Shown here in pieces: positions 11,031-21,722 of a stretch of 64,000 bases of DNA; positions within the stretch are counted from its first letter, which is position 1; each line of letters opens with the position of its first letter. The position numbers and the translations under genes were made by a program. The DNA comes from Anisus vortex (lineage: Eukaryota; Mollusca; Gastropoda; Planorbidae), in assembly GCA_949126835.1 (NCBI GenBank), contig OX421494.1, positions 2,673,201-2,737,200 on the forward strand, read 5' to 3'. The notes below the pieces were generated by a model, which was given only the letters and a program-made list of their open reading frames with translations, ran no database searches and was not told where the DNA came from.

Positions 11031-13698
11031 TTAAGACCTGGTTAAACAGCTTTGATGTAAAGTTAGATCCTTGGTCTGACTGTATAGTCTTTGGAAGACC
11101 GTATCTTGAACAAAATGCAATCAGTGCGTCAGATATCTTATCTGCGTTAATGGTGCGTAGCGGAATAGCTTCAGGATATCTCGTGGCAGTGCACATTATA
11201 GTGAATAAGTACTGGTGTCCTGTCTTTGTTTTAGGCAAAGGACCTACACAGTCTATTAGCAAGTGGCTAAATGGTTCTGCAAAGGCGGGTATTGGCTTTA
11301 GAGGTGCTACCGGTATAGTCTGGTTAGGTTTACCAACTATCTGGCATGTATTGCATGACTTGCAGTATTTTGTGACGTCACGATGTAGTCCAGGCCAATA
11401 GAAGTACGGAAGAATTCGACGGTAAGTCTTGTTCACTCCTAGATGACCAGCATATGGCGTGTCATGAGCCATGTGTAAGATGTCATTGCGATATATGGCT
11501 GGTACCACAATCTGACTTCCTTCTCTGCAATTGTCATTATCACATTTCACATCTCTCCATTTTTGCATTAATATTCCCTCCTTCAGAAAAAATCCATTTC
11601 CTTTAATTTCTGCCTCCTGTTCAGTTATCACCTTTTTCTTCAGGTGTTTAATTCCTGAATCTCTATTCTGTTCTAATAGGAGTAATTGTCGAGGTGACAA
11701 ATTACTTTCAGTAGTCTTGACTGAGGGACCACTCAAGATGTCAGCCAGGAAAGTTGCCTGTAGGTCAATTTCTGGTTCTATTTTTGACTTTGACATGGTT
11801 TCGACAGACTTTTGTTGTTGGGCCATACCTCTCGTGACGATGCATATAGGTTTGATAAAGCTCTCACTTTTATTGAGGTATTGTTTTTTCTTGGATATGG
11901 AATGCACCACATCTCCAGCAATATCATTTCCCAGTATTAAAGAAACGCCTTTAAACGGAAGTGATTTGTACACACCCACAACTACATTTCCAGTGAAGTA
12001 CGCACTCTTCAGCTGTATTTGATGCAAAGGAACTTGTACATTTTTCCTTGATACACCTTGAATAGTAAGATCCTGTCCTGTATATGTCGATTGTGACGTA
12101 GGAACAGTATTCTCTAAAAGTAGTGAAACCTCAGCCCCTGTATCACGGAGTATTCTGATGTTCTTTTCACTAGTGACACCATTTATTATGGATGACACGG
12201 TACCTTCTTCAATGAATGGTAAACAATTGCTTGGTATCTCAGTATCGATGAGATCTGTATCCAAGTTATTTTTGTAAGAGGTATGTTTAGTACTCATGGT
12301 GGTTCTATCTGATATAGACTCCTTGGAGCTCAGATTAGAATTAGAATTATTGAAAACCATTGTCTCTATTTCAGGAACTATTTCTGGTTTCAAGTTTCCA
12401 AGATACGTGTGTTTTGTCAGGTTATCTGCATTAGCACTAGGTATCTCTGTTTGAGTTCTAATATCCTTCTTTACATTTTCATGAGTTCTTTGTTTTGGCA
12501 TTGCTACATACGATAAGACAACATTCTTTTTATTCGGGTTCCCATTCAATATCCAGCACTTTTCCTTAGTATGTCCAATTCGTTTACAATGGCTACAGGT
12601 TGGCTTGGAATTTGTTGGACCTTCATTGCTCTGCTGATGTCTCTTTGATTGATAGGATTCATTTGGATTCATGGTTTTCTTTTCTACCTTCATATCTCGA
12701 TTCTGGAATTTAGATTTATCAACTGTTGTAAATTTATTGCTGGAATGGATAATAACATATTCGTCTGCCATCACTGCTGCTGTTTCTACTTGTTCTACAC
12801 CTTTGTCTGCTAAATGTATTCTTACATCACCTCTGATGTTATTGTTAAAGTCTTCCATTAGCATAAGATTAGCTAATTTATCAAAGTCTTTGTTTACACC
12901 TTTGGATCGAATCCATCTTTCAAAATATTTCTTTTTCTGTCTTAGAAAATCAACATGGGATTGTTCCTGTTCTTTCTTAGACTCACGAAACACTTTTCTA
13001 TATTTTTCAGGTGTTAATGCATAACTTAGCAGTACTCTATTCTTGATCAGTTCATAATCATACAATTCCTCTTCAGTAAGACTTAATACAACATCAAGTG
13101 CCTTTCCTTTGTTCAGAGCTGAGCGTAGGAGTATAGCTTTCTTGCCCTCGGGAAATTGATAGTCTTTAGCGTTTCTCTCGAAAATCATGAAGAACTCTTC
13201 CACCGAATTATCTTCAAAAACTGGAATATGTTTCTTAAACTTATACAGTTCTGCATCTGCTTCAGAGCTTGCATTCGAATGATTTGACGTACGAGACCTT
13301 GCTATCTCAATTCTTTCTTGGCTTGCTATTTTCTCTCTTGCTATTTCTCTTTCCATCTCTATCTCCATCTTCCTCATCTCAAGTTTAAATTTCAATTCTT
13401 CACTTAAGTCACCAGTTGTATGCTTCACTCTTTGTGTTATAGGAAAAAGTAATTCATCATCTGATTCATCATTAATGTTATCATTAGCAGTAGTTTCTTC
13501 AATAATTAGTGTACCTTGTTTTCTTAAACACTCAGTTACCTCTTGAAGTAATTTAGTTTTTGATGGCCTAGTTTCTGTGATAGAAATGCCAAATGATTTA
13601 GCCAATTCTTTTAATTGTATCATTGACATTTTATTAAGCTGTTCTGAGGTTAGATCAAATATCTCTGGATCCAATGTAAGATTATTTGTGGCTTCCAT
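11030..13698 (-). pseudogene. Element 1: Gag-protease-integrase polyprotein, truncated
   Basis: Continuous frame from the ATG at 13698. Residues about 1-340 are Gag with a charged coiled-coil-like segment (MRKMEIEMEREIAREKIA) and a retrotransposon-gag-like region. A CX2CX4HX4C zinc knuckle (CSHCKRIGHTKEKC) lies near residue 370. An aspartic protease motif (LRDTGAEVSLL) lies near 518. The integrase H2C2 finger (HDTPYAGHLG ... CKSCNTC) is at about 741-785. Core catalytic Asp residues occur in LLIDCVGPLP (about 818) and QSDQGSNF (about 873). The frame breaks at about 11030, where roughly 57 codons including the catalytic Glu region are lost relative to element 2. Integrase directly follows protease with no RT between. 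Confidence 0.85.
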
Positions 13699-14080
13699 TT
13701 TATATATTAAAAGTTACTATAAATCTTGTTAATAATACAATAAAGAGTCCAACTTACTTTCTGTCCTTTGAATAATTCACTACACCACACAGTTCAGATT
13801 TGTCACAACAAGGTCATAAAAATAATACTTTCTTAGAGTTACTTTGTATGATAAGGTAATACACAAGATAATTTTCCAGGCTGAATAGTTAAGTTTTCCG
13901 ATTCTCAATAGCAATGTTCAATTCAATCACAATCTTTAGTATATTGTATATTGTTCATATTTTCCAACACAATCCATCCAAGTTACGAGTATGTATTACG
14001 GCAGTTGTAAATAGTTTGTGTAAATAGTATAACGATTCTTGGAGTTGAAGTAAATCCTCTAAACGTTTGTTAGTAAATCA

Positions 14081-14100
14081 CTGACGAGCAAAACCCATTT
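14081..14100 (-). promoter_or_regulatory. Putative primer-binding site of element 1
   Basis: Immediately inside the 5' LTR the minus strand reads AAATGGGTTTTGCTCGTCAG. It starts TGG after a short spacer, as expected for pairing with the CCA end of a tRNA. The tRNA identity is unclear. The leader from here to the gag ATG at 13698 contains no other feature. Confidence 0.4.
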
Positions 14101-15134
14101 TATTACAAGGCAATTAATTCACCATAATAAATTATGGATGAGACCTTCTATTTAGATCACACAAGTATAATTATGATTTATAATGTTATTACGGCTAGAG
14201 CCCCCATTCAATTTATGAAAATAATAGTTATAGTATTGTTATTATCAGTGTGAGTATCCTTGTATTAGTGAAGATCTTATTATATCATTCTGAAGTTTAT
14301 TTGTAGTTGTCTAGAGTATTCCGTGGTTCTTAGTATCCCCTGGCAATTCACATAGCGTAGTTTTAGAGTTTTCAGTTGATTTACTTCATGTATAATTATT
14401 TGTGTGGCTCATATTATACAGCAAGAACCTCGATGTTGAGTGGTAGTGTAGATTATTAATATAGTTGAATAAATATTACACATACACACATGTAGATAAC
14501 TTTGAAATATTGACGTTAACCAAGTTGTGTAGAAAGCAACGATAAATTTGGTTTAATTTACAACATCAATCCAGTAGGAATCCAAATAATATTATATACA
14601 CAATCAAGAAATACACATATTCCAATTAGTAATGAATATCCTCAATGAACATATAGCATTGTAGTTAATAGTAGAACAATAAATTTTCCATCATACAAAT
14701 CAAATAGAAACGATACTCAGAGCGGAGAATATTTGATGTTACTAGATCGAATGCAAGCCAAGAACTGACTAAAAGGTCGAATCGCGTAGAAATATATTAC
14801 GGGTCAATCGTTGGAAAAACCAGACAGCCTAGTGACACGAATATTTTAATCAAGCCCGCATGTTGACTGCGTGATCAGATACTTTTTATTAAGAACAAAC
14901 AATAATGCTCTAACAAAATAAGGAGAGACCGGACGGCCTTGACACGCTGTAGGTGCATGCACAGTTCATGTTTTTATCGAGGTTAATAAAAAACAATAAT
15001 GCTCAAATTAGGTTAGGAAAAACCCGGGGAAAACCGTGAGCTGAGAAATATTTTATATCGTTTAAACGCAATTCGCTTAAATGATTTAGTTGGTTTATTA
15101 ACATTACAATGTAGGGAATTTACGTTTCGTAACA
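14101..15134 (-). repeat. 5' LTR of element 1
   Basis: 1034 bp, same length and apparently the same sequence as 8430-9463. Should carry the element's promoter and so could place an antisense-free, same-sense transcription start inside the TPR-3 intron. Confidence 0.9.
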
Positions 15135-15145
15135 ATATATTCAAA

Positions 15146-15397
15146 GACTATAATAAAATGGACCGCTTGCTCTGCTATTTCTGCTATTTGATAACTTGAA
15201 ATACTTTGTTTCGGAATTTCCCATCGAAGCCGGTCCTCTAGACTTCCGGTTTGGTAATTCGCCATGATTTTCTCAGTGGAAGATCAGGATTAAAATCGAA
15301 AGTTGAATACAGCTGAAGTCTATAAGCAGGTTTGGAAATCATTACAGGACAGCGTTATTGGCTCTAAACATAGAGGTAAGCGGCCCATCTTATTTAG
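15146..15397. repeat. MITE (GACTATAATA family), copy in TPR-3 intron 1
   Basis: Begins GACTATAATAAAATGG and CCGCTTGC, and ends with AAGCGGCCCATCTTATTT. It lies between the element 1 LTR (11 bp away) and the TPR-3 donor. Closely similar in sequence and position to the copy at 1-159 beside TPR-4. Confidence 0.65.
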
Positions 15398-15445
15398 CCT
15401 TAATTTACGGTGATCTGCACACTATTTGAAGGAACGTATACTAAC

Positions 15446-17818
15446 CTCCAAATTGTTCGCCGTGTCTAGTCCAAAGATCACTTTAAATACCCGAGCCAGA
15501 TTCCTTGCTAGTGTAGTGGTCACACCAGTCTGCTCTTCACTGTTAGCTGATTCATCGTTGACGATCAGGACATCGCTCTTCTTTATTTCTGATTCCTCTT
15601 CGTCCTCTCCACTGATCATTCCTGCACAGTCACCATACCTTAACTGGAACATTTGTTGAAAGACGCGTCTGGAATCAGGACTTCTTTTAGTCAAACGCTC
15701 CCAAGATGTGGCAATGTATGTCGTTGCCCTCACGGCCACTATCTCGGAGCTAGTCCAAGCACCATTATTTGTAAGACAACTATTGGTACAGGCAATGTTT
15801 AAGAATGCAAGAGCAGCTTCAAATTTCTTTTCTCTCAAATAACAATTTAATCCCTTTTGGAACAGCTCTATATCATCAATCTCTAGGCCTTGTTCTAACA
15901 TTTCCCTGATAACTTTTGCAATATCTTTATTCTTTGCAAGGTCTAAGAGAGCAATCTTTTCTTTGTATCTTTGTCTTTGTGAAGTGATTTCATCAACATC
16001 TGCCTTTAATCTCCGAAAAGCCTCCCATACCTTGATCTCACAATTAGCATAAAGTGGATTTCTAATTGCCAAATCGGCGGCAAGGCTTAGCGCCTTTTTA
16101 AATTTCTCTTTGGCTTCCATCTTGAAGCATTCTCGGGTTTCTTCTTGCAATCGTTGGCTATGGTCTGAAATTTCGCTTAATTTTTGTAAGCATTTCCCGG
16201 CCCACTCATAAGCGCTAATAATAGAAATGAGATCTGTCTCGTCGTTTCTGTCAATGATTTGGTTAAATTGTGCAAGAGCATCTTCAAACTGTTCAGTGCT
16301 GAAAAGGATTTTACCCAAACACATTATGGCTGAAATGTTTTCTCCATGTGAAGTTTCTTTTGCCTTTTTATAACATTGAATTGCCTCTTTTACCAATTCA
16401 CAATTTGTATCAAGTTTTCTGCATTCGTTATCAACATATAGTCGTAGAGTGCCTATGCTATAAGCAGAATACAATTTGGCTTCATTTTGAAAGCGATCCT
16501 TAGTGTTATTGGGATTCGGATTTGCATCATTAGATTCCGACTTATCACTTTTTCCCTTATTGCTTAATTTGCCCTGTGTTTTACAATAGGGTAAACGTGA
16601 CGTTGGTGATTCACTACTAAATCGAGTGACCTTTCCAGATTGAGTGATAGGTTCATTCTGAAATTGACTTCGCCTTGGAGATTCACGCTGGGATTCCCCA
16701 CGCCCTGTATAATCGTTTCTAAATTCGCGGCGCCTTGTGGGCTCTTTCTGAAATTCTTGGGGCCTAAAAAATTCATTATTATTTCGTGGGCGCCTTGGAG
16801 ATTGACTCTGGAATTCACGAAACCTTGTTTTTTCCAAAGGAAAAGTTCTACCTCGACCTAAATGTCTAGCTGACTCTCTGCTAAAGTATTTCCCAGCTGA
16901 AATCAATTCGGCTTTTTTCTGGTAACACAATCCAAGATGGCAGTAGGCGGTGTTATGTTCTTTCAACTCCAGCGATTCTTTCAGCAATTTTATAGCCTCA
17001 TCAATGTTGACGCTTTTTAGACTTTTTCCGCATTGAGTCAGTACAACTGGATTCAGTCTCCCAAAGCTCAGAGCTTTCTTACAAAGCTGGTCAACCGTCA
17101 TGTTGTGAAAAAGAGTAATGTGTTCGCGATGTCTATTGTACACCCTAATTGTGGCTAATTGTGAATAGGCAAGTTCTTTCAGATAGTCGTTCGCGTGTTC
17201 AGCGACTTCAAATAACACTTTGACACATTCCCTAGTCAGTTCAGCCATGTTTGTGTTTTCTTTATTTGAAGAAATTAAATCAAATTTCGTAAGTCTTCTG
17301 CAGACTAGCCCGAATCCATATTTCCACAAATAATTAGTCGGAAATCTTTCAATACATATTTTGTACAGTTCTTTGGACTTTTTTGTATTTTTCAATCCTC
17401 CGAGTCTGCTATAAGCATACGCTTGTTCAGCCAAGGCTTCAATCATCACCCTTTCAAAATGTTCTTGCTTCTTCAAATCTCTCAATTCTTCCAAACAGTC
17501 TTTTGACTTGATCTTGTAGCCTAATCGAAAGGAAATATAGACAAAATTTCCTAAAGCAGTGATATTTGTTCTGCCTGTGAGCAACAACATTTCTTGGCTA
17601 AGTTGAAAACTTTCTTCTTTCTCATCCAAACAAAACAGGACCCAAGCCAAAAGATTCTTATTTCTAATAGTCTCAACCTCTAGACATTCTTGATTCAGCA
17701 AATCTTTTTGGAGGCCATTTTGCAAATGTTTATAGCGCTCGTGCGTCACATGACTTCCCGGCACCAGGGTAAAGCAACAGGGGAATTCTTTCATCTCTTC
17801 ATCAGGATTAAACATCAT
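15446..17818 (-). CDS. TPR-3: large TPR exon of an IFIT/TTC22-like gene
   Basis: Exon of 2373 nt (791 codons) from the ATG at 17818 to a donor (GAG|GTTAGT) at 15446. It joins in phase 0 to exon A (7935-8032) and then exon B (6143-6485), for a predicted protein of about 937 residues. N-terminal TPR-like repeats (about 50-310) include NTAYCHLGLCYQKKA. A hydrophilic linker (about 315-450) is rich in Arg, Glu, Gln and Phe with loosely repeated RREF/SQRESPRR units. The second TPR block (about 460-720) ends in the acidic SGEDEEESE and KKSDVLIVNDESANSEE. The ATG follows acceptor-like ccaacag within a 19-bp minisatellite. Compared with TPR-4, the last third is nearly identical while the first half is strongly diverged. 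Intron 1 is expanded to 7.4 kb by element 1. Function not known; a scaffold or sensor role is inference. Confidence 0.88.
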
Positions 17819-18175
17819 CTGTTGGATTAAACATCATCTGTTGGATTAAACATCATCTGTTGGATTAAACATCATCTGTTGGATTAAACATCATCTGTTG
17901 GATTAAACATCATCTGTTGGATTAAACATCATCTGTTGGATTAAACATCATCTGTTGGATTAAACATCATCTGTTGGATTAAACATCATCTGTTGGATTA
18001 AACATCATCTGTTGGATTAAACATCATCTGTTGGATTAAACATCAGGATTAAACATCATCTGTTGGATTAAACATCAGGATTAAACATCATCTGTTGGAT
18101 TAAACATCATCTGTTGGATTAAACATCATCTGTTGGATTAAACATCATCTGTTGGATTAAACATCATCTGTTGAA
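17819..18175. repeat. 19-bp minisatellite built from the TPR-3 splice acceptor and start codon
   Basis: There are 18 occurrences of the GTTGGATTAAACATCATCT-type unit, spaced 19 bp, with two 32-bp spacings where a 13-bp partial unit (AAACATCAGGATT) is inserted. On minus each unit reads ccaacagATGATGTTTAAT, the same sequence as the acceptor plus first codons of TPR-3. The 13-bp partials also match the first coding codons (TTTAATCCTGATG). Upstream ATGs open short frames that hit a TAA after about nine codons. The array therefore abuts, and was probably generated from, the exon boundary. Confidence 0.9.
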
Positions 18176-18850
18176 ATATACAATACGACGATAATGATAC
18201 ATGAACAAAGAAACACAAAGATGACATATAGCATAAAACCAAATCTAATACGTCTTTATGTGATCGCGTTGTAGATTAAATGCACTTAATTTTTTTAAAT
18301 ATTGAAACCAAAAATGGTGTTGAGAGTTGATTGACTATTAGGCTATTTGGCTATGTCTGAAACATTTGGACGTTTTCTATCTGCAACAAGATTGATGAAA
18401 GCATTCGTGTATTTATAGTTATTAATTTATGCACATTTCTTTAAGGAAACGGAATAACTAGGACCTGCAGCCTAACAACTGAAAGTAAGGTCTAGCTAAC
18501 AATGATCAAAGAAAGAACATCAGAGAAAACAAATAACAAACTTCGGTAACTACAACTTGCTAACATGTAAAATAATTACAAGTTAAAGTAAGAAAACCAT
18601 AATATAAAACAGTTGTAAGTCCAGTGGTGACTTACAGCAGAGAGAGACATGGACATTCAGAACAAGCACAAAAAGATTCTTAAGTAGATTAGTCTTTACA
18701 ATAGTCTATAACTGGACCAACAATGGAAGACAAGGAAATGGGGTAAATATTAATTTAACAATAGTAAGCATTGATTAAAATGAAAGACGCAATAATCTTC
18801 TAGGGTGTTTGTGACACACATATATACACACATACAGATATGAATAGGTA
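18176..18850. other. 5' flank of TPR-3, no recognised feature
   Basis: AT-rich sequence with scattered short runs and no convincing open frame. The 5' non-coding exon of TPR-3 may be here or beyond element 2; no promoter can be defended. Confidence 0.4.
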
Positions 18851-19016
18851 CAGTGCCCTCACATAGGGGAGGGCAGAGGGGGGCATATGCCCGGGGGCGA
18901 CACTTCCAGGGGGGCGGCAAATGTAGTCTAAATATAGCAAATATAGCACTAAACAAGCAGTTACAGTATGCAAGGGGCGGCGCTGAAACTTTTGCCCTGG
19001 GGCGCTACATAAGCTT
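18851..19016. repeat. Probable MITE with G-rich termini
   Basis: Starts near GTGCCCTCACATAGGGG and ends near TTTGCCCTGGGGCGCTAC, with internal GGGGGCGACA and GGGGCGGCGC. The GC-rich ends around a short AT-rich core suggest a small DNA-transposon derivative. Only one copy seen, so low confidence. Confidence 0.35.
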
Positions 19017-19159
19017 GTAAAGGCTCTGAATAGGTAGCAACAACGAATTGTATAAATTTTAATTATACGAGACTCCCACAATAGTGGCATACATTAAAAG
19101 ACAGGCTATGGTCAGAGATGAGCAGATGGTTAAGTTGATATATAATAAAATCAATAGAG

Positions 19160-19366
19160 TATACGTGTTAAACTCTGGCTCGCGGACCACATCCGGCCCG
19201 TCGTATTATTTTATCTGTCCCGCGATTGAATTTTCAGCACAAAAATATTATATTACATAACAATTGTTTTTATCTTTTTTTTTGTGCTTTTCTAGCCATT
19301 TAGTCCCACAACATTAAAAGTGTTTTTTTTATTTGGCCCCTGTGCGATTGTTTGACACTCCTGTTC
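19160..19366. repeat. hAT-type MITE (GTGTTAAACTC / GTTTGACACTCCTG termini)
   Basis: Left end GTGTTAAACTCTGGCTCGCG followed by CCACATCCGGCCCG. Right end TTTGGCCCCTGTGCG followed by TTGTTTGACACTCCTG. These resemble the CAGGAGTGTCAAACTC termini common to non-autonomous hAT elements. A second partial relative is at about 62310-62420. Confidence 0.5.
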
Positions 19367-20268
19367 TAAAGAAAAACGATGAAAGGTCAGATTTCGGCTT
19401 AGATGGACAGCTTGGAATAAAGGCATGCATGAAAAAACAAAAAAGATGGTACAGACATGTACTCTACATGGACTTTGTTCTAGTTAGATAATATTAAGAA
19501 AAAGTTTCATGAAGTAGAATAATCAATGTATAAAAAAATTGTTCATGATTCGGTTCTGAGTGTAAATGTATCTGAAATATATTTTTATTATTCCTAAAAT
19601 TTGTACGTCAAATCAAAGTGACATTACTTACCGTGACCTCTCAACTGGACTGTTGTGAACAAATGCCAGATAAAGAAAACTAAATGTATTAGAGTAGTCC
19701 AGAATTGGCTAGCATCATTTCCAGGAATTGATTGAATTCGCAGCTTCATCAGTTTTCATGGAATAACAATGATGCATCTGTTGGTCTACTTCTGTTTGCA
19801 GGCATCGATTTCATTATTGATTAATTGCGTCATTGATTAATTGGATCATTGATAAAGCCTCAACATAGCTGCAATAGCTGACAATAGTTTCGTTTGATTG
19901 ATGTGTGTTTGTATTTTAACCAAGCAACGAGAAACAGTGTTTCAAGTTTCAATCGATGAACTATTTAAATAACAAAAACCTTAACACAGTCAGGTCAACG
20001 CTTACACTTCCTTTATATTAATTCATCCTTATGTATATACTTGCTTGGAGCACTTCTGGATTACAATGAGTATATTTACCTTGGGCAACCCAAATAGTCA
20101 TGTGCCAAATTATGACGATGCATTTTATGTGAACTGTTAAAGTACTTGTGGGGGGGGGGTGAGGGTGTTGTATATCAAATGGGTAGTAACGTCATACTTA
20201 AAATAGTAGGGTTCACTCAACTATATACATATTAAATATTAACATTTATTTAGATAAGCTATGGATAT
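19367..20268. other. Intergenic sequence left of element 2
   Basis: No coding or repeat structure recognised apart from a G run at about 20149-20158. Confidence 0.4.
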
Positions 20269-20867
20269 TGTCACGTGCGAAATCAGCTACTGACGTATGA
20301 TGATATTTTTAGTAATGTATTATTATATATTCTTTTGATTCATATCCATCTTGGATCTCACAAGGTTGTATAAGAATTTGTATTGATGTTATTCAATTAG
20401 ATTTGATGTTTATTTTACTCGTTTGATGTGAATCTTTTGTGTATGAAATGATTTAGATAAACTGTACCTTAATATAGAGGAAATCCACAATCCTGTTTGA
20501 ATGATTGAACACAATTTTATTCCAACAAGTTGAGATGATAAATATAACAGTAAAACAGAACACATGTACCAGTATTATATGATGAAACTTAATCAGTTGA
20601 GATTCTTCTATATCGTACTAAGCCGTAATCCTATCTTTAAGAAAGTGGTCAAAAACAGTCCTCACACATTAGCGCCCAAGCTAGAACTCTAACTAACGAT
20701 ATTCAACCCTCGTGCATATGACGTATTTTAATGCTATGACGTAGTGTCTAGACATATACATGTTTTATTCCTAACACGGAAACATTTCGGGTTTAAGATT
20801 ATTTCTTTTTAACTTTAGTTAATAATAATAGAACCAATATAATTATGGAAATAAAACTTTTGTAACA
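20269..20867 (-). repeat. 3' LTR of element 2
   Basis: 599 bp. The plus-strand start TGTCACGTGCG differs from its partner's TGTAACGTGCG, and the inner end is GTAACA. Confidence 0.88.
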
Positions 20868-20880
20868 CTCGCCCCCCCTT
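20868..20880 (-). promoter_or_regulatory. Polypurine tract of element 2
   Basis: Minus strand AAGGGGGGGCGAG directly precedes TGTTAC, the LTR start. This is the expected plus-strand primer of an LTR retroelement. Confidence 0.75.
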
Positions 20881-21722
20881 AAGACACAAAGGAATTACAG
20901 ACAGTGTTAAGTATGGAATTCTTTGTAGAGTACCCATAAAATGAACCGAATTCCCAAACTATTCGTAAGATTTAATTTACTATTGGACAATCTTTTTAAG
21001 ATTAAAATGAACCATATATTACATATCCCCTTAATAACAAAGTCGCTATTATGGAATCCCTTATCACATTATCTTATCAATGATTATTAATTAAACATTT
21101 ATTTATCACTTAATATTTACAATTATGATTATTGTGTGTACAACGTTGACCATAAAACTATTACCACCAATAACCAATTCCCATAGAATTGATATGAATT
21201 ACCCAAATAAGTGGAACCGATTAATAATTGATAGATAATTCTTTAGAAAGTTTAATTTATTTATAAACGATCACTGTATCATTAACTAATGATTTTCAGT
21301 TATTACATTATTATGATGTCTAAATTATGACATCAAGAATATTTAAAAATGTGATAATCTCAGCTGATTTAGCTTTTACATAGCATAAAATAAGACATCC
21401 AAATTATAACATGACAACATAGAAAACAAACAATTTGCAAAACACATCAATAATCAATTGAACAAACACAAGTGTGGATGTATTCAAGTTAAATACCTGT
21501 GTGTGTGCAAATGGTGTATGCAATATTTTCCTTTTACATTACAATGTATGATTGTCTCTAGTAGAATTTGAAGTTTTGTTCTGTAATGTTTCATATTGTA
21601 ATATTTCAAAACATAGTTTATTTATTGTCATATTTACAATAATATAAATGTTAATCAATACAATGAATGACATAAAAGAAAACATTTCATGAGAAACTGA
21701 CTTTTATCTTCTGGTTCACCAG

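Larger units (their letters stand above)
8430..15134 (-). mobile_element. LTR retrotransposon element 1 (Gmr1-like Ty3/gypsy), internally deleted
   Basis: Two 1034-bp LTRs (8430-9463 and 14101-15134) flank an internal region read on minus. The flanking 4 bp are ATAT on both sides, a probable target-site duplication. LTR ends are the imperfect inverted repeats TATTAC and GTAACA. The inner edge of the right LTR abuts a primer-binding-site-like stretch at 14081-14100, and the left LTR abuts a purine-rich GGTATGGGCGAC on minus at 9464-9475. Coding order is gag, protease, integrase, then a stub of RT. A deletion removes the end of the integrase core, including its catalytic Glu, and a second removes nearly all RT and RNase H, so the copy cannot be autonomous. 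It is inserted in intron 1 of TPR-3 in the same orientation as the gene. Confidence 0.9.

Noticed and set aside
17811..18175. CRISPR-like array
   Set aside because: Direct 19-bp repeats with no spacers in a eukaryotic exon-boundary context. Not a CRISPR array.
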